From Yamagishiella unicocca (taxonomy: Eukaryota > Chlorophyta > Chlorophyceae > Chlamydomonadales > Volvocaceae), in the NCBI GenBank assembly GCA_003116995.1, contig BDSL01000078.1:124001-188000 (forward strand): DNA of 64,000 nt. Reading direction: 5' to 3'. The position numbers and the translations under genes were made by a program. This document shows positions 44,325 to 56,500 of this stretch, piece by piece. Position 1 is the stretch's first letter. Each line of letters starts with the position of its first letter. The notes beneath the pieces were generated by a model. It was not told the origin of the DNA, made no database searches, and saw only the letters and a list, made by a program, of their open reading frames with translations.

Positions 44325-47300
44325 CTATCGTCCCCACGCCAGTTGCTTCCAGTACTCGGTCAGCGAGTTGCTGAGACGGAGCAGCAGGCCGCCGCCGGCG
44401 CTGCCGTCATCCTGCAGCTGCTGTTGCTGTGGTGGTTGCTGCTGCAATAGCCCATCCTGGTGCGGCAGTAGCTGCTGCTGCTGCTGCTGCTCCTGGGGCT
44501 GGTGCGGCCACACCGACGATGCGGGCGGCAGGTAATGCTGCTCCTGTTGCAGGCCATAGCCGCCGTACGGCACCTGCGGCTGCTGCTGCTGAAGCTGCAG
44601 TGGCTGCTGCTGCTGAAGCTGCTGTGGCTGCTGATGCTGAAGCTGCTGTGGCTGCTGCTGCTGAAGCTGCTGTGGCTGCTGATGCTGAAGCTGCTGTGGC
44701 TGCTGATGCTGAAGCTGCTGTGGCTGCTGATGCTGAAGCTGCTGTGGCTGCTGATGCTGAAGCTGCTGTGGCTGCTGATGCTGAAGCTGCTGTGGCTGGA
44801 GCTGCTGCGGCATCTGCAGTGGCTGCTGCTGCGGCCGCGGCGGCACATGGCTGTGGTGCAGGCGGGTCAGCGGCGGGTGAGCGGGCCGCCCTCCGGGACC
44901 TATGACGCCGGTGGTGATGACCGGCCCGGTGCGGGGCACCGTGTAGTGGGCTGCGGCCGTCACTGACTGCAGCTGCACGGGAGAAGGCTCCAGGTAGGGC
45001 GTGATCCGGGGCCCCTGGAGGTCGGGGCCGGTGCTCAGCGTCCGCACCTGGAGGCGTGGAGGCAGAGAGGGAGCCCGCGGTTCGGTAGCGGCACCGGAGC
45101 TAGAGGCAAACAACTACTAGCTGGAAACCAAAACACTGGCGAGGAGTGTGTAAAGGGTTTCAGGGCAGAGGTAGTCGCGTGCGGTCGGCATGAGGGTCAG
45201 GTGCGGTCGGCATGAGGGTCAGGTGCGGTCGGCATGAGAGTCAGGTGCGCCGGTTTTGGTCCGGGCTCTTGGGACCAGGTGATGAGGTGACAGCCTGGAG
45301 CAGCGAAACATGAGGTTAGGGGGCCGGAGGTAGCCGCGGAGCGCCCGCTCACCTGCTGCTCGGCGTTCTGCAGCAGCATCAGTTGCTGGTGCTGAGAGCT
45401 GGAAGGGCTGCTGCCATCCGCCGCCGCCAGGGGCTGCGCCGCCGGCATGTCCCCGTCCCCGCTGACCCCCTCCTGCAGCTCCGCCAGCATGCCGCTGTCA
45501 ACAACCAACAGGTCGCCGTCGGCAGCGGCGGTGTACGGCATGACCTTGCCGACGCCTGCGGCGGGGCCGGAGCATTCCATAGCAGCGGCGGCGGCGGCCG
45601 CCGCCGCCGCCGCCGCCTCGGCCGCCGCCTCGGCGTCCACCTCCGCCACCGCTGCGGCTGCTGCCGCCGCGGAGGCGCTGTTGCTGCCGCGGCGGCCGAA
45701 GGAGGCGAAGGTGTCCACCAGCGGCCGGAAGACGCCGCTGATGCCCCGCTGCAACTTGCGCCCAGGGCTGCTGGTAACGCCAGGCGAGTCGGCTTCTCTG
45801 CTCCTCTTGCCCAGCAGCCAGGAGCCGGACATGCTCCCCTGCAGGGCGGCAGCCGCCATGGAGGATGGCGGGGCAATGAAACCGGTGGACGGACAAAGGA
45901 GGGAAAGGAAAGCGCTACACAAGCTGCGGCGTCCTCCCCACCGCACGGTGTGGCCCGTGTCATGCCCCTCTCAGCCGACGACCTGCCCCCAGGCGCACCA
46001 CACTCGACCCAGCAAGGACCTTGGAGGTTCCATCCGCACCCTAACCCAGAGCCCAGCACCCGCAAGCACAAGGCGACCCGCCAGGCCGGCCCCCCTCGGG
46101 CCCTTTTACCACATCAACAGCGTTGCCTTGGCCTTGCCACGTAAGGCTAGGGCCGCGCCACTACAAATGCGCCCTACACGCTCCAGCCCGTCCGGCCCTA
46201 CCAGGCGTTGCAGCTGCCTGAACGGATTGGGCGGTGACGGATCGGGGCTGCCCGCCAGGGCCGCTGTAGCCGGGGACGGTGCGGGAGCCGCGGTGTCATG
46301 CGCCTCCAGGTCGTGGTCTGTGTCCGCGTACGCCCAGCGGTTGAAGAGGATATGCACGCGCCGCAGGGTGGAGCTCCGAGTGTAGAGCATGCCCAGAACG
46401 CCACGCTCCGGGGGGCCCTGCGAACAAGGCGGCGAGAGGCGAGGTAAGGGGAGGGCCGTTAAGCTCCCTCACGCCCAGGAACCGCGCACCGCCCCCGTCC
46501 ACCCACCTGGCGGCAAGCAACCAAAAACAAATCGCTGCTGCCGCAGCAGCTGCTGCCGCTGCTGCTTGCGGTACCCGTGCCTGCACCCCCCCCTCACTCG
46601 TGTGCCCACATCCATCACCTCCCCTCCCATTCCGGCCCTCCGCCCGACACCCCTGGTGCTCCCTCATCACCACACCCACATGCGCGTCTGCCGGAGGGAC
46701 TACGGCCGCCGGGGGCTCCAGCACCGGGGTGCTAGTAACGGCGGGGGAGCTGCCGCCAGCGTCCCCATGCACCTGGTCCCCGCCTCCAACGGTAGCGCTG
46801 CTGCCCCCGGCTCCTGCTGTGGAGCCGCCCATCATACCCTGCACCCCCTGCAGCACCCCCGCGGCCACCGCGGGGTCCTCTTCCTGCAGAGACGCAAGGT
46901 AGGGGCCGGTTGCCGGGTAGGGGCGGCGAAGTGCGGGAGGCGGCTGGAGAGCGGCGACGGGAGGTGCAGCGTCCAGGAGGTGGTGGGGGTGGGGGTCGAT
47001 CTCCATCTCCGTTCCCGAGTGCCGAGGAAGCGACAGAATCCGCTTGTTGGTGCGGAAGGGGTTGGGCGGAAAGGCGGCGGGGGGAGCGGGGGGCGGTGCG
47101 GAGCTGGCATACGGTACGGCAGGGGGGCCGGCGACGGCGACGGCATCGGGTGACATCGAGTATGACGTCTGCTGCTGCGGCGCCGCGATGGCTGGAGGAG
47201 GCACCCGCTGCTGTTGCTGTTGCGGTTCCTGCTGTTGCTGCTGCAGTTCATGCGGTTGTGGCAGAGGTAAGTGCTGCTGCAGTTCCTGCGGTTGTGGAAG

Positions 47301-49329
47301 CGGCACCGTGGGGTGATGCTGGGCGGGGATGGAGGGCATGGAGGCGGAGCGCATGCGCCACCCGCTCATGGGCCAGCCGGTGTACGGCAGCCTGAAGAAC
47401 GGCGTGTTGGGTGCGGCATGGGCAGCTTGTGGTGCGCTGCCCGTGCGGTGCTGGTGCGGGTGCTGGTGCTGCTGTTCGTGCTGCTGCTGGTGCGGGTGCT
47501 CCTGCTGCTGGTGGCGCATCTGCTGCTGCTGGTGCATCTGCTGCTGGTGGAGCTGCTGGTGCTGGGCCGGCGGAAAGGGCCCACTGGTAACACGTCGTTG
47601 AAGCTGCATTGGAGAAAAAAAGTTCCATTGCTGCATCGCCGGGAAGGGCCCCACGACACGCCGCTGCGGCTGCGGCTGAGGAAACGGTGCACTGTCAGGA
47701 CGCAGCTGCTGCTGCTGCATCGCCGCGTGCTGCCGCGGTGGATAGGGGCCGCCGTCTGGGCGTGGTTGCTGCATCGGCAATTGCTGCCTAGGCGGGTAGG
47801 AGGCACTTTCCGAGCGCAGCTGTGGCAGCGGCACATGCTGCGACGGCTGAAACGTGTCGCTCTCTGCCCGCGACTGCTGCTTCAGAGGGTGCCGCTGCGC
47901 CTGCGGGAAGGCGCCGCTGTCCGTGCGTAGCTGCTGCACAGGTTGCGGCATAGGTTGAAACGGGCCTCCGTCAGGGCGCATCTGCTGCATTGGCTGGTGG
48001 CATATTGGCGGATAAGTGCCGCTCTCTGTTTGTGACGTGTGCAACGGCGCGTGCTGCATCGGATGATAGGGGCCGCTGTCGGTGCGCGCATGCTGCATGG
48101 GTGGAAACGGGCCGCTATCCGTGCGGTGCTGCTGCATCGACGGTTGCTGCTGCAGCAGGTGGTAGGGCGCGTTGTCCGCTCGTGGCTGCTGCATTGAAGC
48201 ATAGGAGGGGCCGCTGTCCCCATGCGGCTGCTGCACAGGCGGGAGGGGGATCTGGTGGGCGCTGGCTGTTGCACAGCTCTGCATCTCAGGGCCTGGCATC
48301 GGGTGCGGATTGTTCATGCTGGGCTGCTGGACTGGCGCAATGGGCATCTGGGGGCCATCGTCCGCCAGCAGCTGTTGCACCAGGGAGACGGGGCCCTGCC
48401 CCGCGGCATCAGAGCTTGGGAGCTGCAGCTGCGGCATCATTATATCGGGCGCGCCGTTGGCGTTATATTGCAGCAAGTTGGCAGCGCCGCTGGCCGCCGG
48501 CGTCTTACGAACGCTTTTGTTCCGCGCGCGCGACTGCTTGGCGGTCGAAGGCATGCACGCCTCTTCTTCCTCGGACTCACTGCCACTGCTGTAACTCTGT
48601 GAGGAGGGAGGGTACGGACGACGTGTGTCAAGGTTATGAAGGAGGCAAGGAACGCATGTGTCCTAGTCCGTTGGCTACACAAGCCGAACATGGGGCGTCG
48701 ATGAAGGATGACGGGGGGCGGGGGGGCCGATAAGCCAGCGCGTCCTACGCAATTGTTCGACTCACATCAGCTGAGCCACCTATTTTCTTCTTTCGGCCAC
48801 GTCGATACTTCCGAAAGTAATCAGAGATGTCTTCGATGCGTCGCATTCCTTTGGAGTGCTTCTTTGTCTCATCCCAAGTTGGTCCATCGCCGCCCCAAAC
48901 ACGCTCAGCGTTGGTTTCATACCACCTGCGGCCCCGCCGATCAGCATTTGGGATTGACAAAAAATTAAGCGTGCATTGAGCATTCCAAACGCATTTGTCC
49001 TGCCAGGCTCGCTCCAGCTGATGCACGTCGAAGCAAAGCAATCGCTGTGATTAACCCACAACGCAAGAAACAAAAAACGAAGGAACAGAAACTTGCATAC
49101 TCTCCCTCTACTTGCCGCTTCATATCGTGTACTTTAGGCCGCTTGTCATGCTGCGCCACAAACTCGCGCCACCAGTTATTAAACTGCAGAGACCGAAGGA
49201 AAGACATCAGAAGAACTGGACCATCGGAAGCCCATGATCACCCAGGAGGGACAGAAAAGGGAAAGCCGGGTAACATTCCCCACGTACCGGGTCCCAATAG
49301 CCCATTTTCCGCCTCGTTGATTCCGCCAT
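44325..49329 (-). CDS. Gln-rich, probably nuclear protein with a distinctive N-terminal domain
   Basis: Minus-strand exons, 5' to 3': 49329-49288, 49183-49112, 49044-48766, 48596-46680, 46417-46202, 45838-45353, 45047-44325. Every intron is phase 0; 1244 residues from MAESTRRKMGYWDP. Residues 1-131 are a compact, Trp-rich, non-repetitive domain (FNNWWREFVAQHDKRPKVHD, FDVHQLERAWQDKC, RRWYETNAERVWGG, GMRRIEDISDYFRKYRRGRK), which ends in a bipartite-like basic nuclear signal. An acidic Ser stretch follows (SGSESEEEE). The 639-codon exon has about a dozen degenerate MQQxRxDSGPFPP repeats, then Gln/His/Pro-rich sequence. A third region (VLGMLYTRSSTLRRVHILFN) is conserved-looking, then KRSREAD, poly-Ala, and eight-residue LQHQQPQQ repeats before LTEYWKQLAWGR. 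This plan suggests a transcriptional regulator; I do not recognise the N-terminal domain. Confidence 0.7.
44582..44810 (-). repeat. 24-bp coding repeat (LQHQQPQQ)
   Basis: About nine tandem copies of a 24-base unit in the last exon of the Gln-rich protein; variants encode LQQQQPQQ. Confidence 0.95.
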
Positions 49330-50548
49330 ATCATATGCCTGTTTTGTAAGCCTTCGGACGACAGGAGATTACAGAATTCCCCTAATGATACGTCAAAGGT
49401 GCCAAATGTAAAAGGCTTTCGACGATACCCGGTATGGCACAATGGGAAAGCAGAAGCGCGCAAAATTGCAGGTTTGGGGAGGTCCATATGAAATTTGTAC
49501 GCCTTTGTAACCTACGATGACATAAGGAAGCATATTGTCGGACAGCGCGTACGACGCAGCTTACAATCATGGCCTTCCGCCTTTGAAACTTATGCAAAGG
49601 CGTAACTTTTACTCAACAGCATGAAAACGTATCAGCAAATGTACATTTGCTTTCATTCGGTCCAGGCGTCATCGCAACGTGTCCGACTCCCAATAAAAAG
49701 TTTGCGCGGGCGTACTTCAGGCCACCGGCCAGACGCCTCAGCAGAATGACGGACTGGTGCTAAGCACATGCATATGTACGGATCCCCCCGCGTACCTCAC
49801 GCATGCACCACGCCACAGGGGACCTGCCGGGTGTGCGGGGACGGGTCTGCACACTGCCGCAGACACTACGACATACTGCACTATTACCCCTGCCCTCACG
49901 ATCATCCATCCGCTGCCTGCCTCCACGCCCTCATGCCTACCGAGCCTGCAACCAAAACGCACCTCTTCCTCCTCGCGGTCAACCCCAGCGCCTCACACAC
50001 TACAACATGTAACACCTAGGCTCCCCGCACAAAACCTTTGTGAAGCTCCTCGCCGCACTCATCCTGCGTTGCACCTGCTCCCAATAAACGACACGCCTGC
50101 AATGCACCCATCTCCCCCATCCGCATCGCAAACGCTGCGCCACCACCCTGCCCCGCGGCGAGCTGATCACCCGCAACGACTCCGTCAGCCCCTGCGGCCG
50201 CCGCCCTACTCCTCACACCCGGACATCCCTAGAGCAGCTGATGTAGCAGTTTGGAGAGCTTGGTTTTGCCGTGTAAGGAGGTGGGGTGCTGCTGGGCATG
50301 CGTGCCCCTTCCCACAGGACGTGGGCCTTGATGGCCTGCTTCGGCGCTGCGCGCTTGCAGCCGCCATGGGCCGCCACTCGGTCCCCAGCCGCCACGTCAC
50401 AGCACGCCAATTCACAGCACGCCACGTCACAGCACGCCACTTCACAGCACGCCACGTCACAGCACGTCACATCACCAGCACGCCACGTCACAGCACGTCA
50501 CATCACCAGCACGCCGCGTCACAGCACGTCGCATCACAGCACGCCGCG
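49330..50548. other. Region between Gln-rich gene start and ATM gene stop
   Basis: Both genes are on the minus strand, so this holds the 3' UTR of the ATM homolog and the promoter and 5' UTR of the Gln-rich gene. The ATM side carries a tandem repeat (50394-50548). No coding exon is supported; the AT-richer part at 49340-49740 is the likely promoter. Confidence 0.45.
50394..50548 (+). repeat. Short tandem repeat (CACGTCACAGCACGC type)
   Basis: About ten imperfect 14-19 base units with CACGTCACAGCACGC or CATCACCAGCACGC. They lie immediately downstream of the ATM stop codon on its strand. Confidence 0.85.
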
Positions 50549-53500
50549 TCACAGCCAGGCCGACCAGCCGACATACATCCTGGACAGCCGGTACGGGTCC
50601 TGGGCCTCCGCCAGCAGCGCACGGACCTGTGTGGGGCGTCCGGGTTCGGGGGGTGGGTTCAGGAGACCCGTGGGTCGGCACCCAAGGGGGCAGGTAGGGT
50701 CGGGCGGCGGGGAGGTACCGTACGAGCAGTGCAGGCCGGAGGTACAGCAGGGCAGCGCCACACGCAGAACCGCTCTCATCGACATCGCCCCACAACCTCT
50801 CATCGACATCGCCCCACAACCTCTCATCGACATCGCCCCACACGGCTAGCTACCTGCAACGGAGGATCCCTTGCATTAGACACAACCCAGCCAGCCTAGG
50901 ACACGACAACAATACCCCAGAGTTGTGGCTCCTCTAACACAACGTCGCCTCCCAGAAACCCAATCACAACACCAGAGGCAGCGACCCCGTGACTACCCCG
51001 GCCCCACCTGCCCTTCCACTGTCAGCGGCGCGCCCCCCGCGTCTGCCGCCGCCGCCGCTGCGGCTGCCGCCAGAGCCGCCGCGCCGCTCGTTGCGGCCGC
51101 GGCAGCGCCCGCGGCTCCCGCCGCGGCGGCGGCGCCGCCGGCGCGTGCCGCGCCGCCGCCGGCTGCCTCGCGCCCCCGGCCCCCCGCGTCCATGCGTCCC
51201 TCCAGCTTCTGTTTGACGCGCAACACGGCGCGAGCTGCGTCGGCGTTGCCCAGCAGCGCAGCGGCGTCTGCAGCGGGTCGTTCGGCGGAGACTGATGCGT
51301 CAGGGATTTGAAATGGCTGGCGGGAGGGTTTCGAGGGGGGCGAGGACGACCGGCAGCGAGGGGCTCATGGAGGCGGTGTTGATCGAAGAGTCAGTGGGAA
51401 CCGCCTGCATACTGTTCGCCCCCGGCATACTGAGACAGCCCGTGTGCCAGGCGGCGGCTACCTCGTACCCAGGTGGCGGGCGGGCACGCTGCGTGCGCAC
51501 CTCCCCCCCCCTGGCCTCGCCCCACCCCGCCGCGCTGCGTGGAGCCCTGCGGCTGTGCCAGTGTTCGCGACGATGCCTAACCCTAGAATCCTAGAAGCCT
51601 AGATGTGTGCTACCCTGCTGGCGACAAGAGTGTGTCGGCAGCCCCAGCGCCAGTAGCAGCAGGCAGGCCAGGGCTGAACGCCCGTCCCCATTCCCCCACT
51701 CCCTCACAGCTTCCATCCTCCCCCTTCCCACCCAGAACTCACCTCATCTGACCCCGCCCACCCCATCTGACCCCTCATCTGACCGCACCCGCGAGGATCC
51801 CGCCCAGCCGCACCACGCCCCAACCCCCCAGCCGCACCCTCATCCTCTTGCTGCTGCTGTTGCTCCTGCTGCTGCTGCTCCCCGCGACCCCCCCGGTCCC
51901 GGGGCTGCTTCTGTCGGGCCTTAGCCAGGTTAAGGGACCACCTGACCGGAGGGGGGCATACAAACCGTTTAGACGATAGGACAGGATAGTTGGCGCATGT
52001 CGTCGGACATCGGGGGGGGGCCAGGGGCCAGGGCATCGTGCTTGCAAGCGGTGGAAGAGTGGGGGCCGGGGCATCGTGCTTGCAAGCGGTGGAAGAGTGG
52101 GGGCCGGGGCATCGTGCTTGCAAGCGGTGGAAGAGTGGGGGCCGGGGCATCGTGCTTGCAAGCGGTGGAAGAGTGGGGGCCGGGGCATCGTGCTTGCAAG
52201 CGGCGGAAAGGGTTGCGTCGCGGCGGGAACAAGTTGTGGACAGTAAGGGGCATTGTTTGCGGAGGGAGCAGGAGTCGTGGCTGGCAACCGCCACCGGTTG
52301 GATCCTGGATCCGCGCTCTGGTGACCAGTTCCAAGGTGAGTGACAGTCATGAATCCGTCAACCCAGGATCTGGAGGCCTGGAACCTGGTTCCGGGTCTGC
52401 CGCGCTCGCGCCACTCACTTATGCAGCGGGTCGTGCAGCACCACCTTCAGCACCGTCAGGAGGGATTCGGCATGGTTTCGGAGGACCTGGCGGGCGGAGG
52501 CCGGGTTCGAGGGAAACCCGTGGATGTCCGAAAAAAACCGTTTAAAACAGAAGTTTTGAGATGCATGCGGAGGCCGGGTGGGGGATGCGGGCGGAGCGTG
52601 TTTGGACCGTGGACGCAAGTAGCAGAGTGCGACGGGGCGGCTGGGCGGGAGGTTGGGTCGGGGGATGTCGTGTGGGGTTGTGGCACGCAGCTGCTGGCGT
52701 TGGTGCTGGTGCCAGTGCTGAGGGGGGCCGAACCCACGTTCGAACCCAAGTCCGAACCCACCCGCAGAGTTTCTTCGCAGCTGCGACGAAAGGGGCCCTG
52801 CGGGGGGGGGGGAGAGGACGCGCGGTGCGAGGGGGGGGGCGGGGTTATCGAGCAAAGGGGAGGCTAGGGGAGCGGTGAGGCCAACTGGTGTCGGAGGCGG
52901 CGGCGACTAGACCGGGTTACACAACACAGGGCAGGTGTGCAGTGGGGGAGGAGGTCCGTGGCGGCCGCCGAGTCGGCGAGCAGGTTGCGGCAGCAGCGAG
53001 GGAACACGTCGCCACATACGTACGGCAGCGTACGACCGGTGCCGTACCTCGACTCCATTCACGCCCATGCCGTCCACCACGTCCCTCGTCAGTCGGAAGG
53101 GCACCAGCTCGGGGGTGACCAGGAAGCGGCCCTGGGAGGCGGCGGGCAGCGCAGCCTCACTTCAGTCTGAAGGCCGCCGGTGGCCCCACCCGGTGGACCC
53201 ACCCGGTGGCCCCACCCGGTGGCCCCACCCGGCGGCCCCACCCGGTGGCCCCACCCGGTGGCCCCACCCGGTGGCCCCACCCGGTAGCCCTTAGCCCCAT
53301 CCGTTGCTGGGTCGTGCGTTACGCGCCATCCGTCCACCGTGCCCTCCCCCCCCCCCGCTGTCTGGATCCTTTCCCGTCAAGGGAGTTCCGTAATTTTGCG
53401 GTAAACTGCCCACACAAGCGCGCACGGTGCCCTCCCCCCCAACCTGAATTCGCAAATAAAACATAACCCCCCCCACACACACACCCCACACACACCTGCT

Positions 53501-56500
53501 CGAAGGCTATCCCCAGGTCTATGTGCACCACCTCCCCGGTGGCCCCGTGCAGCAGGATGTTGCCCGAGTGGCGGTCGCCCAGACCCAGCAGGTAGCCGGC
53601 CACGGAGGCGGCGGCGGTGGAGCGAGTGTAGGCGGCCTGGCCCGCCAGCCAGGCGGCTGGGGAGGGGAAGGCCTCCAGCAGGAAGTGGTGCAGGCAGGGG
53701 CTGAAGCGCCGGCAGGCCTCCTCGAAGGCCTGCAGGGGGGGGGTTAAAGAGAATCCGTGAATCCACGGCCGACAAACCAAGGCCCAGGGGGTGGGGGATG
53801 CGGGGCGCGGGGGAAATGTAGCGGCGGGAGAGCCAACAAGGTTTGACGGAGTGTGAGGTTTGGGGGGTTGGGGATTTAGGGGGCCGAGGGTAGCCGCTGC
53901 AGCGACAGCGACGTCCAGGGCCGCATCATGCACCGACCCACCGACCCACGCACCCGGAGGAGCTCCCCGCCGTCAGATCCATTGCGGCGTACGGCCTCGC
54001 TGACGAGTTTGATGTGCTGGGGGCGCAGGGTTAGGTTTCGGAGGTGTGGGCGGGAGGGGGAGGGCGGCAGATTGGGAGGGATGCAGATGGAGCGGGAAGG
54101 CACGAGAGCTGCGGCTAGGTGCTAAGGGCGAGGGGAAGACGTTTTGCGGGGGGTGCGGTTCGAAGCAGGGCCACCAGCAGGAGTCATGAATATTCAGTTG
54201 TATCGCCATATTATTACGGTTATTTATTCACCAGCTTCCCTTCATTGCTCGTCCACCCTTCCGCAGCCCTTCACCATCGACGCAAGCCGTGACCTAAACT
54301 CCTCCAGCCCCCGGCCTAAACAGGCTCCCCTTCCTCCCCCCTCGCAACCTCCTCCCCTCCGCCTCCCTCCCCTTCGCCTCCCTCCCCTCCGCCTCCCTCC
54401 CCTCCGCCTCCCTCCCCTCCGCCTCCCTCCCCTCCGCCCTCCTCCGCCTACTCACGTTGTAGCACTGGATCCAGGTCCACTCCCCCGGCGGCATGTACCG
54501 GCCATGTGCGCCCGCCGAGTAGTTCTTACCCAGCAGGTACATGTTGAGCGGCTGGGTGTCCTCCACCCACTGAAGCAGGCCTGAGGGGGCGCCCAAAGGG
54601 GGGGAGAAGCGGGAGCAGTGGTGGTGGGGTGCAGCGAGACGGCGGCGGTGGAGCGAGGGATCGAGGGACCGACATCAAACCTGTCGAATCCGGTCTAAAT
54701 AACTAATTGAAAGGGATAGAGCGACTAGGGGAACTTAGCCCCAGCCGTTTTAGGCGGCAGGTGCGTGGACCTGCGACACACGGGTGAGGACGGGGGCGCA
54801 GGCAGGGAGGGATCAGAAGATCCACACCCCACGCCGGCCCCAAACCCGTCCAATAACCGTCACAGCCAATCCGCCTCGTCCCCTCTCACACACACACGGC
54901 ACCAAATACCCTGTTATTTTCGCGCCAACGGTTTTTATGCCACACCCCCCACATACACACGCACCCGCAGTGGGTGAGAAGGGCACCACTCGGTACGTTG
55001 CGACTCTCAGCCCCCGGCGGGCGGCTGCTGCGTCCCGCGCCAGCAGCCCGTTGATGAGCGCAAAGGTCTGCTGCATCACGGCGTCCTGAGGCGCAGGCAG
55101 GGCAGGAAGGGGGGGGGATGGCCAGGGCGGGGAGGGGAAGGGAGGCAGGGCGTTGTTGGTTGTCCGTGTTCTTGGTTGCGATTGAGACGCAGGGGCGTCG
55201 GTGGCTGCTCTTGAGGAACGACGTGACGGAAGAGGGTTGAGAGCAAGCCTGAGGGTTCGCTGGTTGCAGGAGTGGGGTTTTTCGAGGAAGACCGGAAGGA
55301 GTGGGGGGGTCGCTGGTCGCAGGAGGGGGGGGTACAGAAACGAATCGGTCGCAGGAGTGGCGGGGGGTTTCGCACCTTACCGCGGTTGCTGTGTGGCAGG
55401 AGTCAGTGCGCCGTCATGCCGGAGTGTACTGCGTAGCGGTGGCGGCAAAACGCACGCCATCACCACACGTGCTGCCGTACCGGCAGCCGTACATGCCGCC
55501 GTACCTGGCGTAGGTCGTCGTTGCCGCTCTTGACCAGCTGCCGGTGCTTGGCGCCGCTGCTGTCGTTAGCCACCAAGATTTTGGGCTTGTTGATGCCGCC
55601 TGATTGGGGGCGGGGAGGAGGAAGAGCGGACGGCGACGGTGAGCGCCAGAAGCACGCACGTGCTCGAGGGGCGGAGCGAGCAGAGCCATGTCGCGTTCCG
55701 CTCCTTTGGCAAAGGACCCACCATCACCACCACCAAAGGGGGGGGTTCTTTTCTGTAGCCACACCCCAAAAAGAAGGTTGAGAGGAGGGCAGCGAGGGAC
55801 GCAGTTGCTGCTCCTGACTCCCCCTCCACCACCCGCTCCACTCAGCGGTGGGTTAACCACACATACCGTACAGCCACACAAGGCACGCGGTCCTTCCCAC
55901 AACATGCACGACACACCACTCCAAAACCCTACAACCCTCGCCCCTCGTACCCGCGTACGACACGGTCGGGTCGAAGCTAACGAGGTGCGGGAGGCCCTCG
56001 TAGGCGCCCGAGGGGTCCACGGGCACCAGGGAGGACACCACGGGGAGAGCGTCCAGGGCGCCTCCGTCCACCTGTGCCGTCGTACAGTCGTACAAAATAT
56101 GCCGCAGGAAAGTCGTACATTCGTTGGTTTGGCATCGAGTGTGGCGGCTGTCCTACTGCTGCTGCTGCTGCGTCGATCAAACAAGCGCCCGTCACCCAAC
56201 TAGATCGCGGGGCGACTGAGATCGAACTAGATCACGGGGCGACTGCGGACCCTGACTGACCTGCCGTCTGAGATTCATTGGAAACGGTTGCGGCGGCGGT
56301 GATTCGTCCTGCGGGGGGGGTATCGCCGCCAGGTCGATGTACATCCGCACCAGCTTCTCGGCCTGGGGGTGGGGGTGGCGAGAAGACCCGGTTACACGAT
56401 GTAGAAACGGAGGGCAGAAACTAGGCGGCGAATATATATCGGACAGGCGTTTTGAGTTTGAGTGTGGATGCCAGGAGTGTGGCAGGGGGTAGGGAGGAGT

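Noticed and set aside
46296..46679. C-terminal continuation of the long Gln-rich frame
   Set aside because: Past the good donor after 46680 the frame runs through intron-like Ala runs; splicing to 46417 keeps phase 0 and a more protein-like sequence.
50394..50560. CRISPR-like array
   Set aside because: The units are short, imperfect and without unique spacers; it is an ordinary tandem repeat in a eukaryotic 3' flank.
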